A stretch of 64,000 nucleotides of DNA from assembly GCA_030431055.1 (NCBI GenBank), contig JAUIJA010000003.1, positions 1 to 64,000 of the forward strand, in the 5' to 3' direction. A model generated the notes under the pieces. That model did not search any database, was not told the origin of the DNA, and saw only the letters and a list, made by a program, of their open reading frames with translations. A program made the translations under genes and the position numbers. The stretch comes from Bacteroidia bacterium. Its GTDB lineage: Bacteria; Bacteroidota; Bacteroidia; Flavobacteriales; Flavobacteriaceae. Shown one piece after another: positions 27,412 to 36,769 of this stretch. The number at the start of each line of letters is the position of its first letter. Position 1 is the first letter of the stretch.

Positions 27412-28917
27412 ATGGAAGCAATACATTATATAAGTTCAAATTTACTTTCTATTGAGCGCATAAACGAAATCATTACTCGTGATTTAAAATTAGCATTATC
27501 TGAAGAAGCAAGTGCATTAATTGTAAAATGTCGTACGTATTTAGATAAGAAAATGGAAACCCAAGAAACTCCTATTTATGGAATAAACACGGGATTTGGT
27601 TCTTTATATAATGTGAAAATTTCTAACGAAAACTTAACAAAGCTACAAGAAAACCTTGTAATGTCTCACGCTTGTGGAACTGGAGCAGAAGTACCGCATG
27701 AAATTGTTAAAATCATGTTGCTGCTTAAAATTCAGTCATTGAGTTATGGGAATTCAGGCGTACAGTTGGAAACAGTTGAGCGTTTAATTGATTTTTATAA
27801 CAATGATATTATTCCTGTTGTTTACGAACAAGGTTCGCTTGGAGCTTCTGGAGATTTAGCGCCTTTAGCACATTTATCGTTACCATTAATTGGAGAAGGT
27901 GAAGTTTATGTTGATGGTTTCCGTCAGCCTTCAAGCAAAATGTTAGAAAAATTTGGTTGGAAATCAATCGAATTAAAATCTAAAGAAGGTTTAGCCTTAT
28001 TAAACGGAACTCAGTTTATGAGTGCTTACGGAGTTTATAGTTTGATCAAAGCTAGTAAATTATCGTATTTAGCAGATGTTATTGGAGCGATTTCATTAGA
28101 AGGTTTTGATGGAAGAATTGAACCGTTTACCGATTTGATTCACTTAGTTCGTCCGCACAAAGGGCAAATTCAAACAGCTGAACGCATGCGTGATTTATTA
28201 GATGGAAGTGAAATTATTGAACAACCTAAAAAGCACGTTCAAGATCCGTATTCATTCCGTTGTATTCCTCAAGTTCATGGCGCAAGTAAAGATGCTATAG
28301 ATTATACAAAACGTGTTTTCAGAACTGAAATTAACTCGGTTACTGATAATCCAAATATTTTTGTAGGCGAAGACCAAATTATTTCTGGTGGAAATTTCCA
28401 CGGACAGCCTTTGGCTTTAGCTTTAGATTTCTTAGGAATTGCGTTAGCAGAATTAGGAAGTATTTCAGAAAGAAGAACATACCAATTAATTTCTGGTTTA
28501 CGCGAATTACCTGCTTTCTTGGTAAAAGATCCTGGATTAAATTCAGGATTTATGATTCCTCAATATACAGCGGCGAGTATTGTTAGCCAGAACAAACAAT
28601 TAGCAACTCCAGCAAGTATAGACAGTATTGTTTCGAGTAACGGACAAGAAGATCATGTAAGTATGGGGGCAAACGCTGCTACGAAAACACTTCGTATTGT
28701 TGAAAATTTAGAGCGTATTTTAGCGATTGAATTACTAAATGCTTCTCAAGCTATTGAATTTAGACGTCCACTAAAATCGAGTGAGTTTATAGAAATGTTC
28801 TTAAAATCGTATAGAGAAGAAGTCCCAGTTGTAGAAGTTGATAGATTATTACATTATGATATTGAAAAATCGATTAGCTATTTGCAAACGCTTCAAGTTG
28901 ATGAGGAGATTTTGTAA
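27412..28917 (+). CDS. hutH: Histidine ammonia-lyase
   Basis: 501 residues. It removes ammonia from L-histidine to give trans-urocanate, the first step of histidine use. The Ala145-Ser146-Gly147 triad in GSLGASGDLAPL cyclises to the MIO cofactor, and the catalytic Tyr lies in YGINTGFGSL. SFRCIPQVHGASKDA, the central helical bundle and NGQEDHVSMG are family marks. A role as phenylalanine or tyrosine ammonia-lyase is less likely: the order of motifs and the presence of hutI and hutG support HutH. Start at ATG 27412; a small membrane-protein gene follows after 16 bp. Confidence 0.94.
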   Translation: MEAIHYISSNLLSIERINEIITRDLKLALSEEASALIVKCRTYLDKKMETQETPIYGINTGFGSLYNVKISNENLTKLQENLVMSHACGTGAEVPHEIVKIMLLLKIQSLSYGNSGVQLETVERLIDFYNNDIIPVVYEQGSLGASGDLAPLAHLSLPLIGEGEVYVDGFRQPSSKMLEKFGWKSIELKSKEGLALLNGTQFMSAYGVYSLIKASKLSYLADVIGAISLEGFDGRIEPFTDLIHLVRPHKGQIQTAERMRDLLDGSEIIEQPKKHVQDPYSFRCIPQVHGASKDAIDYTKRVFRTEINSVTDNPNIFVGEDQIISGGNFHGQPLALALDFLGIALAELGSISERRTYQLISGLRELPAFLVKDPGLNSGFMIPQYTAASIVSQNKQLATPASIDSIVSSNGQEDHVSMGANAATKTLRIVENLERILAIELLNASQAIEFRRPLKSSEFIEMFLKSYREEVPVVEVDRLLHYDIEKSISYLQTLQVDEEIL

Positions 28918-28933
28918 ATCTATTTAGATTGTA

Positions 28934-29404
28934 ATGATAGTTTCAAAATTTAGAGATTTATACATAGCTAAATTTGTGTTTTTCTTAGCAGTTAGCATAT
29001 CTTTTTTATTAATATGTCTTTATCTATTATTACAAGACTTGAGTAAGGAAGATTTTATAACAACTATAGCCTTAAGTTTTTTTAGCTTATGTTTATTCAT
29101 ATATGTTTTATTTGAAGTTTTTTATATAAAAAAGATTAACATTCTTGAAAAACGAATAGAATTCTTAATTGTTTTAACTAAAAAAACTAAAACTATTTAT
29201 GTTAGCGATATTAAAAGTATCTCTAGAGAAAAAGTTAATGGACTATCTTCAAGACCTGGTGTAAAGATTTCTGACGACTATTTTCAAACTAAAATTCTAA
29301 CTAAGAATAATTCAGAATTTATTATTTCTCCACATGAATATGAAAATTACGTTGAAATTATTAAAGAAATTAATTTTAGATTAAAATCTATTTCAGCAAA
29401 CTAA
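28934..29404 (+). CDS. Two-span membrane protein, function unknown
   Basis: 156 residues that I do not recognise. Two membrane spans (about 13-33 and 43-66) are joined by a short charged loop; the remaining 90 residues form a cytoplasmic domain with alternating beta-strand character and repeated Lys (KRIEFLIVLTKKTKTIYV, IKSISREKVNG, FIISPHEYENYVEIIKEIN). That layout resembles small bacterial PH-like membrane proteins, but I cannot confirm it. It may share the hutH transcript, starting 16 bp after the hutH stop. Its end overlaps the convergent DUF1304 gene by 12 bp. Confidence 0.7.
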   Translation: MIVSKFRDLYIAKFVFFLAVSISFLLICLYLLLQDLSKEDFITTIALSFFSLCLFIYVLFEVFYIKKINILEKRIEFLIVLTKKTKTIYVSDIKSISREKVNGLSSRPGVKISDDYFQTKILTKNNSEFIISPHEYENYVEIIKEINFRLKSISAN

Positions 29405-29755
29405 AAACAAAACAATCGCCACAATCGATGGTAACGCTTGAATATAAAAAATCTTTTTACTTGCAGTTAAAGCCCCATAAATTCCTGCAACCGCAACACA
29501 TCCTAAAAAGAAAAGTGCTACATTTTTTTGCCAAATTTCATCTGAAATTAATAACGACCACAATAATCCTGCAGCGAGAAAACCATTATACAAACCTTGA
29601 TTAGCAGCTAAAGTTTTTGTAGGTTCAAATAAATCTTTAGGAAAATTACGAAACACTTTTGGTCCGCGCGTTGTCCATAAAAACATTTCTAAAACCAAGA
29701 AATAGCAATGGAGTAGTGCTATGATTACGATTAAAACTTTGACTAGTAGTATCAT
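29393..29755 (-). CDS. DUF1304 family membrane protein
   Basis: 120 residues with about four membrane spans. The segment LEMFLWTTRGPKVF followed by NQGLYNGFLAAGLLW is the DUF1304 signature. The function is unknown. Its start overlaps the end of the GldL-like gene by 4 bp (ATGA type), and that gene in turn overlaps rimK, so the three are probably co-transcribed and coupled. Confidence 0.85.
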   Translation of the reverse strand: MILLVKVLIVIIALLHCYFLVLEMFLWTTRGPKVFRNFPKDLFEPTKTLAANQGLYNGFLAAGLLWSLLISDEIWQKNVALFFLGCVAVAGIYGALTASKKIFYIQALPSIVAIVLFLVC

Positions 29756-29943
29756 TTTTTATCTTTTAATTTGTTCATAGCTTTGGTAATCAACATAATC
29801 AATCCAACAGCTTCTAGAACTAAACCTAAAATTAACAATATAGTCGCATAAGGCCAATGCATAATTTTAAACAATGCACCAACAGTAGTTAATGCCATTC
29901 CTAAAAAAATGAATTTTAGTGCTTTCTTTTGTTTTATTTCCAT
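29752..29943 (-). CDS. Small GldL-like two-span membrane protein
   Basis: 63 residues, two hydrophobic spans with basic ends. The core [20 protein letters not shown] strongly resembles the membrane region of GldL, the type IX secretion and gliding-motor subunit, but the cytoplasmic domain of GldL is missing. The start overlaps the rimK-fusion stop by 10 bp. It may be a stand-alone relative of the motor stator, or an unrelated small membrane protein sharing the motif; no other gld or por gene is nearby. Confidence 0.7.
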   Translation of the reverse strand: MEIKQKKALKFIFLGMALTTVGALFKIMHWPYATILLILGLVLEAVGLIMLITKAMNKLKDKK

Positions 29944-31301
29944 TTGAATTGTTTTTCAATTGCTTTAATCATTTCTCCTGCAATGTCTTTTTGTGTAGCG
30001 GCTTCAATTCCTTCTAAACCTGGAGAAGAATTTACTTCTAACAATAATGGTCCTTTTGAAGAACGAATAATATCAACTCCGGCAACTTTTAAATCCATTG
30101 CTTTTGCCGCTTTAATGGCAATTCTTTTTTCGTCTGGTGTAACTTTTACAATAGAAGCTGTTCCGCCCATGTGAATATTTGCTCTAAATTCGCCTGGAGC
30201 AGCTTCGCGTTGCATAGCTGCAACCACTTTTCCATCAACAACAAATAAGCGTAAATCTTTTCCGTTTGCTTCTTTAATAAATTCTTGAACTAAAATATTA
30301 GCATTCAAGCTTTTAAAAGCATTTATAACGGATTCAGCAGCTTTTTTTGTTTCGGCTAAAACAACACCTTTTCCTTGTGTTCCTTCTAAAAGTTTTACAA
30401 TTAAAGGTGAACCGCCAACCATTTTAATTAAATCGTCTGTATCTAAAGGAGAATTAGCAAAACCAGTTGTTGGAATATCAACTCCGTTATTTAATAATAA
30501 TTGTAATGAAAATAATTTATCTCTTGATTGCGTTATAGCATAAGAATTATTAAGCGCAAATACGTTCAAAGCTTCAAACTGACGTGTTAAAGCACAACCA
30601 TAATACGTCATACTTGGACGAATTCTCGGAATTATAGCATCAAAATCGTTTAAAACTTTTCCACCTCGATAGTGAATTTCTGGTGTTTCAGCATCGAGTT
30701 TCATGTAGCAATATTTCAGATTTAAGAAATGCATTTCATGTCCGCGAACTTCACCAGCTTCAATTATTCGTCTATTACTATACAAATCGGGATTACTTGC
30801 TAAAAGACCAATTTTTAGTCCTTTTTTAGTATCGATATCTGCATAATAATATTTTTTTAATTCTTCTTTTGTAGGTTGGTTTAACAAAAACTGTGCTTCA
30901 GGATCTACCAAAACTCTTCCAGACATAGCTTCTCTTCCAAGAAGCATTCGATAACCCATAGAATCTCTATTGGTTAGAGTAACTTCAATTTCCCAATTAT
31001 TTTCAGCAATTTTCAGAGAAGTTTTTATTACGTAGCGTTTTTCTCTAGTTCCACTAGAGCTTTTGACAATTCGTTGACCAATTAATCGTGCTTCGCAATG
31101 AATAACAGCTTTGTCATTTTTTTGAATAGGATTAACATCAAACTTAACCCAATCTTCATTATTTTTTTGGAAAACTTTAATGCCTGTTGCGTGTAAAGCA
31201 GAAGTTTTTGCACCAGAATCTACTCGTGCTTTTATAGCTGGAATACCAAGAGTAGGAAAGGAACACCATTCCTCACTACCTACAATTATTTTGTTTGTCA
31301 T
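29934..31301 (-). CDS. rimK: RimK-type ATP-grasp glutamate ligase fused to an N-terminal retropepsin-like domain
   Basis: 455 residues, about 150 more than E. coli RimK. Residues 1-145 are a putative aspartic-protease-like domain of the RimB / 'ATP-dependent zinc protease' family: [13 protein letters not shown] is the D-[ST]-G loop, and LLGREAM lies where the second flap is expected. Residues about 160-455 are a RimK-like domain ([74 protein letters not shown]). RimK adds glutamates to the C-terminus of ribosomal protein S6. The retropepsin-like domain may remove or trim such tails, as suggested for separate RimB proteins; that is inference. Confidence 0.87.
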   Translation of the reverse strand: MTNKIIVGSEEWCSFPTLGIPAIKARVDSGAKTSALHATGIKVFQKNNEDWVKFDVNPIQKNDKAVIHCEARLIGQRIVKSSSGTREKRYVIKTSLKIAENNWEIEVTLTNRDSMGYRMLLGREAMSGRVLVDPEAQFLLNQPTKEELKKYYYADIDTKKGLKIGLLASNPDLYSNRRIIEAGEVRGHEMHFLNLKYCYMKLDAETPEIHYRGGKVLNDFDAIIPRIRPSMTYYGCALTRQFEALNVFALNNSYAITQSRDKLFSLQLLLNNGVDIPTTGFANSPLDTDDLIKMVGGSPLIVKLLEGTQGKGVVLAETKKAAESVINAFKSLNANILVQEFIKEANGKDLRLFVVDGKVVAAMQREAAPGEFRANIHMGGTASIVKVTPDEKRIAIKAAKAMDLKVAGVDIIRSSKGPLLLEVNSSPGLEGIEAATQKDIAGEMIKAIEKQFKWK

Positions 31302-31357
31302 TTAAAGTTTTAATTTAATATCTTAAATGTACTATTTTTTTTAATTCTATTACATAG

Positions 31358-31387
31358 AAAAAATCCTGCTTATTTAGCAGGATTTTC
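31358..31387 (-). terminator. Intrinsic terminator overlapping the clpC stop codon
   Basis: The inverted repeat AAATCCTGCT / AGCAGGATTT has its loop at 31371-31375; the clpC stop codon (31370-31372) lies at the top of this hairpin. On the minus strand it is followed by a T6 run, so the last codons of clpC form part of the terminator. Confidence 0.8.
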
Positions 31388-33925
31388 TTTTGCTTTTACT
31401 TCAATAGTTAATTCTTGCTTTTTATCGTCGAAATCCATGAAAATTTCATCACCTTCATGAATTTTTGAAGTTATAATTTCTTCGGCTAAAGCATCTTCAA
31501 CATATTTTTGAATAGCTCGTTTTAATGGACGAGCACCAAATTGTCTGTCGTAACCTTTATCGGCAATATAATCTTTAGCTTTTTCAGAAAGTACTAAATC
31601 ATAACCTAAGTCTTTAACTCTAGCGTATAATTTTTCCATTTCAATATCGATAATTTTGTCGATATCTTCTTTTTCTAAAGCATTGAAAACAATTACATCG
31701 TCAATTCTGTTTAAAAATTCAGGAGCAAAGGCTTTTTTCAAAGCGTTTTCGATAATTCCCTTTGCGTGATCTTCAGCTTGAGAAGTTTTTGCAGTTGTAC
31801 CGAAACCAACACCTTGTCCGAAATCTTTTAACTGGCGTGCACCTACATTAGATGTCATTATGATAATTGTGTTTCTAAAATCGATTTTTCGTCCTAAACT
31901 ATCGGTTAAATGCCCATCGTCTAAAACTTGTAAAAGCATATTGAAAACATCAGGATGTGCTTTTTCAATTTCATCTAACAATACAACTGAATAAGGTTTT
32001 CTACGAACTTTTTCAGTTAATTGTCCGCCTTCTTCATAACCAACATAACCCGGAGGCGCACCAACTAATCTAGAAATAGCAAATTTTTCCATGTATTCAC
32101 TCATATCGATACGCACTAAAGCATCTTCAGAATCAAATAATTCCTTAGCCAGAACTTTTGCTAATTGTGTTTTACCAACACCCGTTTGTCCTAAGAAAAT
32201 AAACGAACCAATAGGTTTATTAGGATCTTTCAATCCAGCTCTATTTCGTTGAATTGCTTTTGCAATTTTTTGAACAGCTTCATTTTGCCCAATAACTTTT
32301 CCTTGAATTAATTCTGGCAAATGAGCAAGTTTGTTGCTTTCTGTTTGAGCAATTCTATTAACAGGAATTCCAGTCATCATAGAAACTACATCTGCAACAT
32401 TATCTTCTGTAACGGTTTCACGATGATTTTTAGAATCTTCTTCCCATTTCTCTTGAGCAATTGCTAAATCTTTTTCTATTTTCTTTTCGTCATCACGAAG
32501 TTTAGCTGCATCTTCATATTTCTGTTTTTTAACAACTTCGTTTTTCTTTACACGAACATCTTCGAGTTTTCTTTCAAGCTCTAAGATTTGTTTAGGAACA
32601 TCTATGTTAGTGATATGAATACGAGAACCAGCTTCATCTAAAGCATCAATAGCTTTGTCTGGTAAAAATCTATCGGTCATATAACGATTCGTCAATTTTA
32701 CACAAGCTTCAATTGCTTCTGGAGTATAATTAACGTGGTGATGTTCTTCGTATTTACCTTTAATATTATTTAAAATAGTAATGGTTTCTTCAACAGATGT
32801 TGGCTCGATTACTACTTTTTGAAAACGTCTTTCTAAAGCACCATCTTTTTCAATATATTGACGGTATTCGTCTAATGTTGTTGCTCCAACACATTGAATT
32901 TCACCTCTAGCTAAAGCAGGTTTAAACATATTTGAAGCATCTAGAGAACCAGTAGCGCCACCAGCACCAACGATAGTATGAATTTCATCAATAAAAAGAA
33001 TAATATCGTCATTCTTTTCTAATTCATTCATTACTGCTTTCATTCTTTCTTCGAATTGTCCACGGTACTTAGTTCCAGCAACTAAGCTTGCTAAATCTAA
33101 TGTTACAACACGCTTATTGAAAAGGATACGAGAAACTTTCTTTTTAACAATCATTAGAGCTAAGCCTTCCGCAATAGCAGATTTACCTACACCAGGTTCA
33201 CCAATTAATAGTGGATTGTTTTTCTTTCTTCTACTTAAAATTTGTGAAACGCGTTCAATTTCCTTTTCACGTCCTACAACAGGATCAAGTTTACCTTCTT
33301 CGGCCATTTCTGTTAAGTCACGACCAAAATTATCTAAAACAGGAGTTTTAGATTTTTTATTAGTTTTTCCTCCTTGAGGTGTGTTACCAAAAGAAGAACC
33401 ACTATCTCTTGATAAATCATCATTTTCGGCATCTTCATTAAAAGACTCTGCTTTAGGAAGATTATCTATGTAATCATTTTCGTTTGCTGACATAGCTGTA
33501 TATTGTTCTTTAACTGTTTCGTAATCAATTTTTAATTTGTTTAACAACTTTGTTGTTGGATCTTTATCATTGCGTAAAATACACAATAATAAATGAGCCG
33601 TACTAATCATATTGTTATTGTAAAGCTTTGCTTCTAAAAATGTTGTTTTTAGTGCACGTTCGGCTTGTCGTGTTAAATGTAAATTCTTTTTATCATTATT
33701 TTGAACTCCTGTTGAGTTTGCAGGACTCAAGACTTCTACTTTTTTACGTAAAAAATCAAAATCAACTGCTAAATTGTTCAAAATTGTCATCGCTTTCCCA
33801 TTTCCTTCACGAAGAAGTCCTAATAAAAGGTGTTCAGTGCCAATAAAGTCATGACCTAAACGCAAAGCTTCTTCTTTACTAAATGAGATTACATCTTTAA
33901 CACGTGGCGAAAAATTATCATCCAT
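31370..33925 (-). CDS. clpC: ClpC-type AAA+ unfoldase, ATP-dependent Clp protease ATP-binding subunit
   Basis: 851 residues. Order: an N-terminal double Clp-N repeat (about 1-145), an acidic linker, the first AAA+ module with GEPGVGKSA and DEIHTIVGAG, a UVR-type middle region (LERKLEDVRVKKNEVVKKQKYEDAAKLRD), the second AAA+ module with GQTGVGKTQ and LLDEIEKAHPDVF, and the C-terminal D2-small domain. It unfolds proteins for degradation by ClpP, which is not in the window. No McsA/McsB or CtsR genes accompany it, unlike in Firmicutes. Divergent from gyrA with a 259-bp gap. Confidence 0.95.
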   Translation of the reverse strand: MDDNFSPRVKDVISFSKEEALRLGHDFIGTEHLLLGLLREGNGKAMTILNNLAVDFDFLRKKVEVLSPANSTGVQNNDKKNLHLTRQAERALKTTFLEAKLYNNNMISTAHLLLCILRNDKDPTTKLLNKLKIDYETVKEQYTAMSANENDYIDNLPKAESFNEDAENDDLSRDSGSSFGNTPQGGKTNKKSKTPVLDNFGRDLTEMAEEGKLDPVVGREKEIERVSQILSRRKKNNPLLIGEPGVGKSAIAEGLALMIVKKKVSRILFNKRVVTLDLASLVAGTKYRGQFEERMKAVMNELEKNDDIILFIDEIHTIVGAGGATGSLDASNMFKPALARGEIQCVGATTLDEYRQYIEKDGALERRFQKVVIEPTSVEETITILNNIKGKYEEHHHVNYTPEAIEACVKLTNRYMTDRFLPDKAIDALDEAGSRIHITNIDVPKQILELERKLEDVRVKKNEVVKKQKYEDAAKLRDDEKKIEKDLAIAQEKWEEDSKNHRETVTEDNVADVVSMMTGIPVNRIAQTESNKLAHLPELIQGKVIGQNEAVQKIAKAIQRNRAGLKDPNKPIGSFIFLGQTGVGKTQLAKVLAKELFDSEDALVRIDMSEYMEKFAISRLVGAPPGYVGYEEGGQLTEKVRRKPYSVVLLDEIEKAHPDVFNMLLQVLDDGHLTDSLGRKIDFRNTIIIMTSNVGARQLKDFGQGVGFGTTAKTSQAEDHAKGIIENALKKAFAPEFLNRIDDVIVFNALEKEDIDKIIDIEMEKLYARVKDLGYDLVLSEKAKDYIADKGYDRQFGARPLKRAIQKYVEDALAEEIITSKIHEGDEIFMDFDDKKQELTIEVKAKENPAK

Positions 33926-33944
33926 AATATTGTATTTCTAATTG

Positions 33945-33976
33945 TAAAGATACTAAGATTATATTTTAAAACACAA
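33945..33976 (-). promoter_or_regulatory. Possible clpC promoter
   Basis: On the minus strand a TTG (33974-33976), a 21-bp spacer and TATCTTTA (33945-33952, one mismatch to TAnnTTTG), about 20 bp before the clpC ATG. Confidence 0.4.
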
Positions 33977-34184
33977 TTTAAGAAACTTTAAACAAAACAT
34001 AAATGAATTGACAAAATTTATTTGAATTTAGCAATAATGAAGGTAATGTTTAAGCAACTTTTTTTTAAGATAAAATTGTTAATAAAAAAAACAAAATTCC
34101 TCTAAAAACACTTAAAATAAAAGGGAAAAAGCTGTATATTGGCACGTTTAACAATTGTAGATAAATTAAATATAAATATATATT

Positions 34185-36719
34185 ATGTCTGAAGGAGAAA
34201 AGTTAATTCCTATTAACATTGAGGATGAAATGAAATCGGCTTACATCGATTATTCGATGTCGGTTATTGTATCAAGAGCGCTTCCAGATGTTAGAGATGG
34301 TTTAAAGCCAGTACACCGAAGAGTATTATTTGGAATGTACGAATTAGGAGTTCTTTCAAATAGAGCTTATAAAAAGTCTGCTAGAATCGTAGGAGAGGTT
34401 TTAGGTAAGTATCACCCACATGGAGATTCATCAGTTTACGATACGATGGTTCGTATGGCTCAAGAGTGGAGTTTACGTTATTTAATGGTAGACGGTCAAG
34501 GTAACTTCGGTTCGATTGATGGTGATAGTCCAGCAGCAATGCGTTATACTGAAGCTAGAATGCAGAAAATATCAGAAGAAATGTTAGCTGATATTGAAAA
34601 GGAAACTGTAGATTTTCAATTAAATTTTGATGATTCATTAGAAGAACCAAAAGTATTACCAACAAGAGTTCCAAATTTATTAATTAATGGTGCTTCAGGT
34701 ATTGCTGTAGGTATGGCTACAAATATGGCACCTCATAATTTAACTGAAGTAATTGATGGAACATTAGCTTATATCGACAACAATGAAATTGAAATCGATG
34801 AGTTAATGCAACATATAAAAGCACCTGATTTTCCTACTGGTGGTACAATTTATGGTTATGAAGGTGTTAGAGATGCTTTTAAAACGGGACGTGGACGTAT
34901 TGTTATGCGTGCCAAAGCTAGTTTTGAAGAGTCAAACGGAAGAGAAGCTATTATTGTAACTGAAATTCCTTACCAAGTTAACAAAGCCGATATGATTAAG
35001 AAAACGGCTGATTTGGTTAATGAAAAGAAAATTGAAGGAATTTCGACTATTCGTGATGAATCGGATAGAAAAGGAATGCGTATTGTTTATGAATTAAAAC
35101 GCGATGCTGTTCCTAATATTGTTTTAAATACACTTTATAAATACACACAGCTACAATCTTCTTTCAGTGTAAATAACATTGCATTAGTAAACGGACGTCC
35201 GCAATTATTAAACTTAAAAGAGTTAATTCATTATTTTGTTGAACATCGTCACGAAGTAGTAACTAGAAGAGCAGAATTTGAATTAAGAAAGGCCGAAGAA
35301 CGCGCTCATATTTTAGAAGGATTAATCATTGCTTCTGATAATATTGATGAAGTGATTGCTTTAATTCGTTCTTCAAAAGATGGAGAAGAAGCTCGTAATA
35401 AATTAATCGAAAGATTTAGCTTATCAGAAATTCAAGCGCGCGCTATCGTAGAAATGCGTTTAAGACAGTTAACTGGTCTTGAACAAGATAAATTACGTGC
35501 TGAATACGATGAAATCATGAAATTAATTGCAGAATTAAAAGATTTATTAGCAAATAAAGATTTAAGAATGCAGTTAATTAAAGATGAATTAACTGAAATT
35601 AAAGAGAAATATGGTGATGAGCGCCGTTCTCAAATTGAATATGCTGGTGGAGATGTTAGTATTGAAGATTTAATTGCAGACGAGCAAGTTGTAATTACAA
35701 TTTCACATGCAGGTTATATCAAACGTACATCTTTATCAGAATACAAAACACAAAATAGAGGTGGAGTTGGTCAAAAAGGTTCTGCAACAAGAGATCAAGA
35801 TTTCTTAGAACATTTATTTGTTGCAACAAATCACCAGTATTTAATGTTCTTTACACAAAAAGGAAAATGTTTCTGGATGCGTGTGTTTGAAGTTCCAGAA
35901 GGAACAAGAGCAAGTAAAGGTAGAGCTATTCAAAACTTAATCAATATTGAAAGTGATGATAAGGTAAAAGCATTTATCTGTACAAAAGATTTAAAAGACG
36001 AAGAATACATCAACAATCACTTCGTAATCATGGCTACTAAAAAAGGTCAGGTTAAGAAAACGTCTTTAGAGCAATATTCTCGCCCACGTCAAAATGGTAT
36101 TAACGCAATTACTATTAAAGAAGATGACGAATTACTAGAAGCAAAATTAACTACTGGAAATAGTCAAGTATTATTAGCAGTTAAATCTGGTAAGTTAGTT
36201 CGTTTCGAAGAAGAAAAAACACGTCCAATGGGTAGAACAGCTTCTGGTGTTCGCGGAATCACATTAGCAAACGATAAAGACGAAGTAATCGGAATGGTTT
36301 CTATTGATAAAGATGATGTAAGCGAATCTCAAATTCTTGTAGTTACGGAAAATGGTTATGGAAAACGTACGAAACTTGAAGAAGATGGCGAACCAGTTTA
36401 CCGTATAACAAACCGTGGAGGTAAAGGTGTTAAAACCTTAAATATTACAGATAAAACAGGTTCGTTAGTTTCTGTAAAAGCTGTTACAGACGATGATGAT
36501 TTAATGATTATTAATAAATCTGGTTTAACTATCAGAATGCGTATTGACGATTTACGTGTAATGGGTAGAGCAACGCAAGGTGTTCGTCTAATTAACATTA
36601 AAGGAAATGATTCTATTGCTGCTGTTACCAAAGTTTTACGTGAAGAAGATGAAGAAATGATTGAAGGTGAAGAAAACGGTACAGAAGTTGATAACAATAA
36701 CACTGAATCACAAGAATAA
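34185..36719 (+). CDS. gyrA: DNA gyrase subunit A
   Basis: 844 residues. It cleaves and rejoins DNA within the GyrA2GyrB2 complex to introduce negative supercoils. The catalytic Tyr is in MRYTEARM (Tyr121). The quinolone-resistance region [11 protein letters not shown] shows Ser82 and Asp86 at the positions equal to E. coli Ser83 and Asp87, so no common resistance change is visible. The C-terminal six-bladed pinwheel (about 500-820) contains a GyrA-box-like segment near [10 protein letters not shown] (about 525), and the tail is very acidic ([13 protein letters not shown]). GyrA rather than ParC is supported by length and the box. A terminator follows directly. Confidence 0.95.
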   Translation: MSEGEKLIPINIEDEMKSAYIDYSMSVIVSRALPDVRDGLKPVHRRVLFGMYELGVLSNRAYKKSARIVGEVLGKYHPHGDSSVYDTMVRMAQEWSLRYLMVDGQGNFGSIDGDSPAAMRYTEARMQKISEEMLADIEKETVDFQLNFDDSLEEPKVLPTRVPNLLINGASGIAVGMATNMAPHNLTEVIDGTLAYIDNNEIEIDELMQHIKAPDFPTGGTIYGYEGVRDAFKTGRGRIVMRAKASFEESNGREAIIVTEIPYQVNKADMIKKTADLVNEKKIEGISTIRDESDRKGMRIVYELKRDAVPNIVLNTLYKYTQLQSSFSVNNIALVNGRPQLLNLKELIHYFVEHRHEVVTRRAEFELRKAEERAHILEGLIIASDNIDEVIALIRSSKDGEEARNKLIERFSLSEIQARAIVEMRLRQLTGLEQDKLRAEYDEIMKLIAELKDLLANKDLRMQLIKDELTEIKEKYGDERRSQIEYAGGDVSIEDLIADEQVVITISHAGYIKRTSLSEYKTQNRGGVGQKGSATRDQDFLEHLFVATNHQYLMFFTQKGKCFWMRVFEVPEGTRASKGRAIQNLINIESDDKVKAFICTKDLKDEEYINNHFVIMATKKGQVKKTSLEQYSRPRQNGINAITIKEDDELLEAKLTTGNSQVLLAVKSGKLVRFEEEKTRPMGRTASGVRGITLANDKDEVIGMVSIDKDDVSESQILVVTENGYGKRTKLEEDGEPVYRITNRGGKGVKTLNITDKTGSLVSVKAVTDDDDLMIINKSGLTIRMRIDDLRVMGRATQGVRLINIKGNDSIAAVTKVLREEDEEMIEGEENGTEVDNNNTESQE

Positions 36720-36725
36720 ATAACT

Positions 36726-36752
36726 AAGCCCAATGTGAATTGGGCTTTTTTT
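36726..36752 (+). terminator. Intrinsic terminator after gyrA
   Basis: The hairpin AAGCCCAAT / ATTGGGCTT with GTGA loop and a T7 run, 7 bp after the gyrA stop. Confidence 0.88.
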
Positions 36753-36769
36753 AAACTTAACTAAACATT

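Noticed and set aside
33926..34184. A possible small RNA or regulatory RNA in the clpC-gyrA gap
   Set aside because: I see only AT-rich spacer and a plausible clpC promoter; no hairpin with T-run and no conserved motif.
34413..34442. Quinolone-resistance change in gyrA
   Set aside because: The Ser82 and Asp86 equivalents are both wild type.
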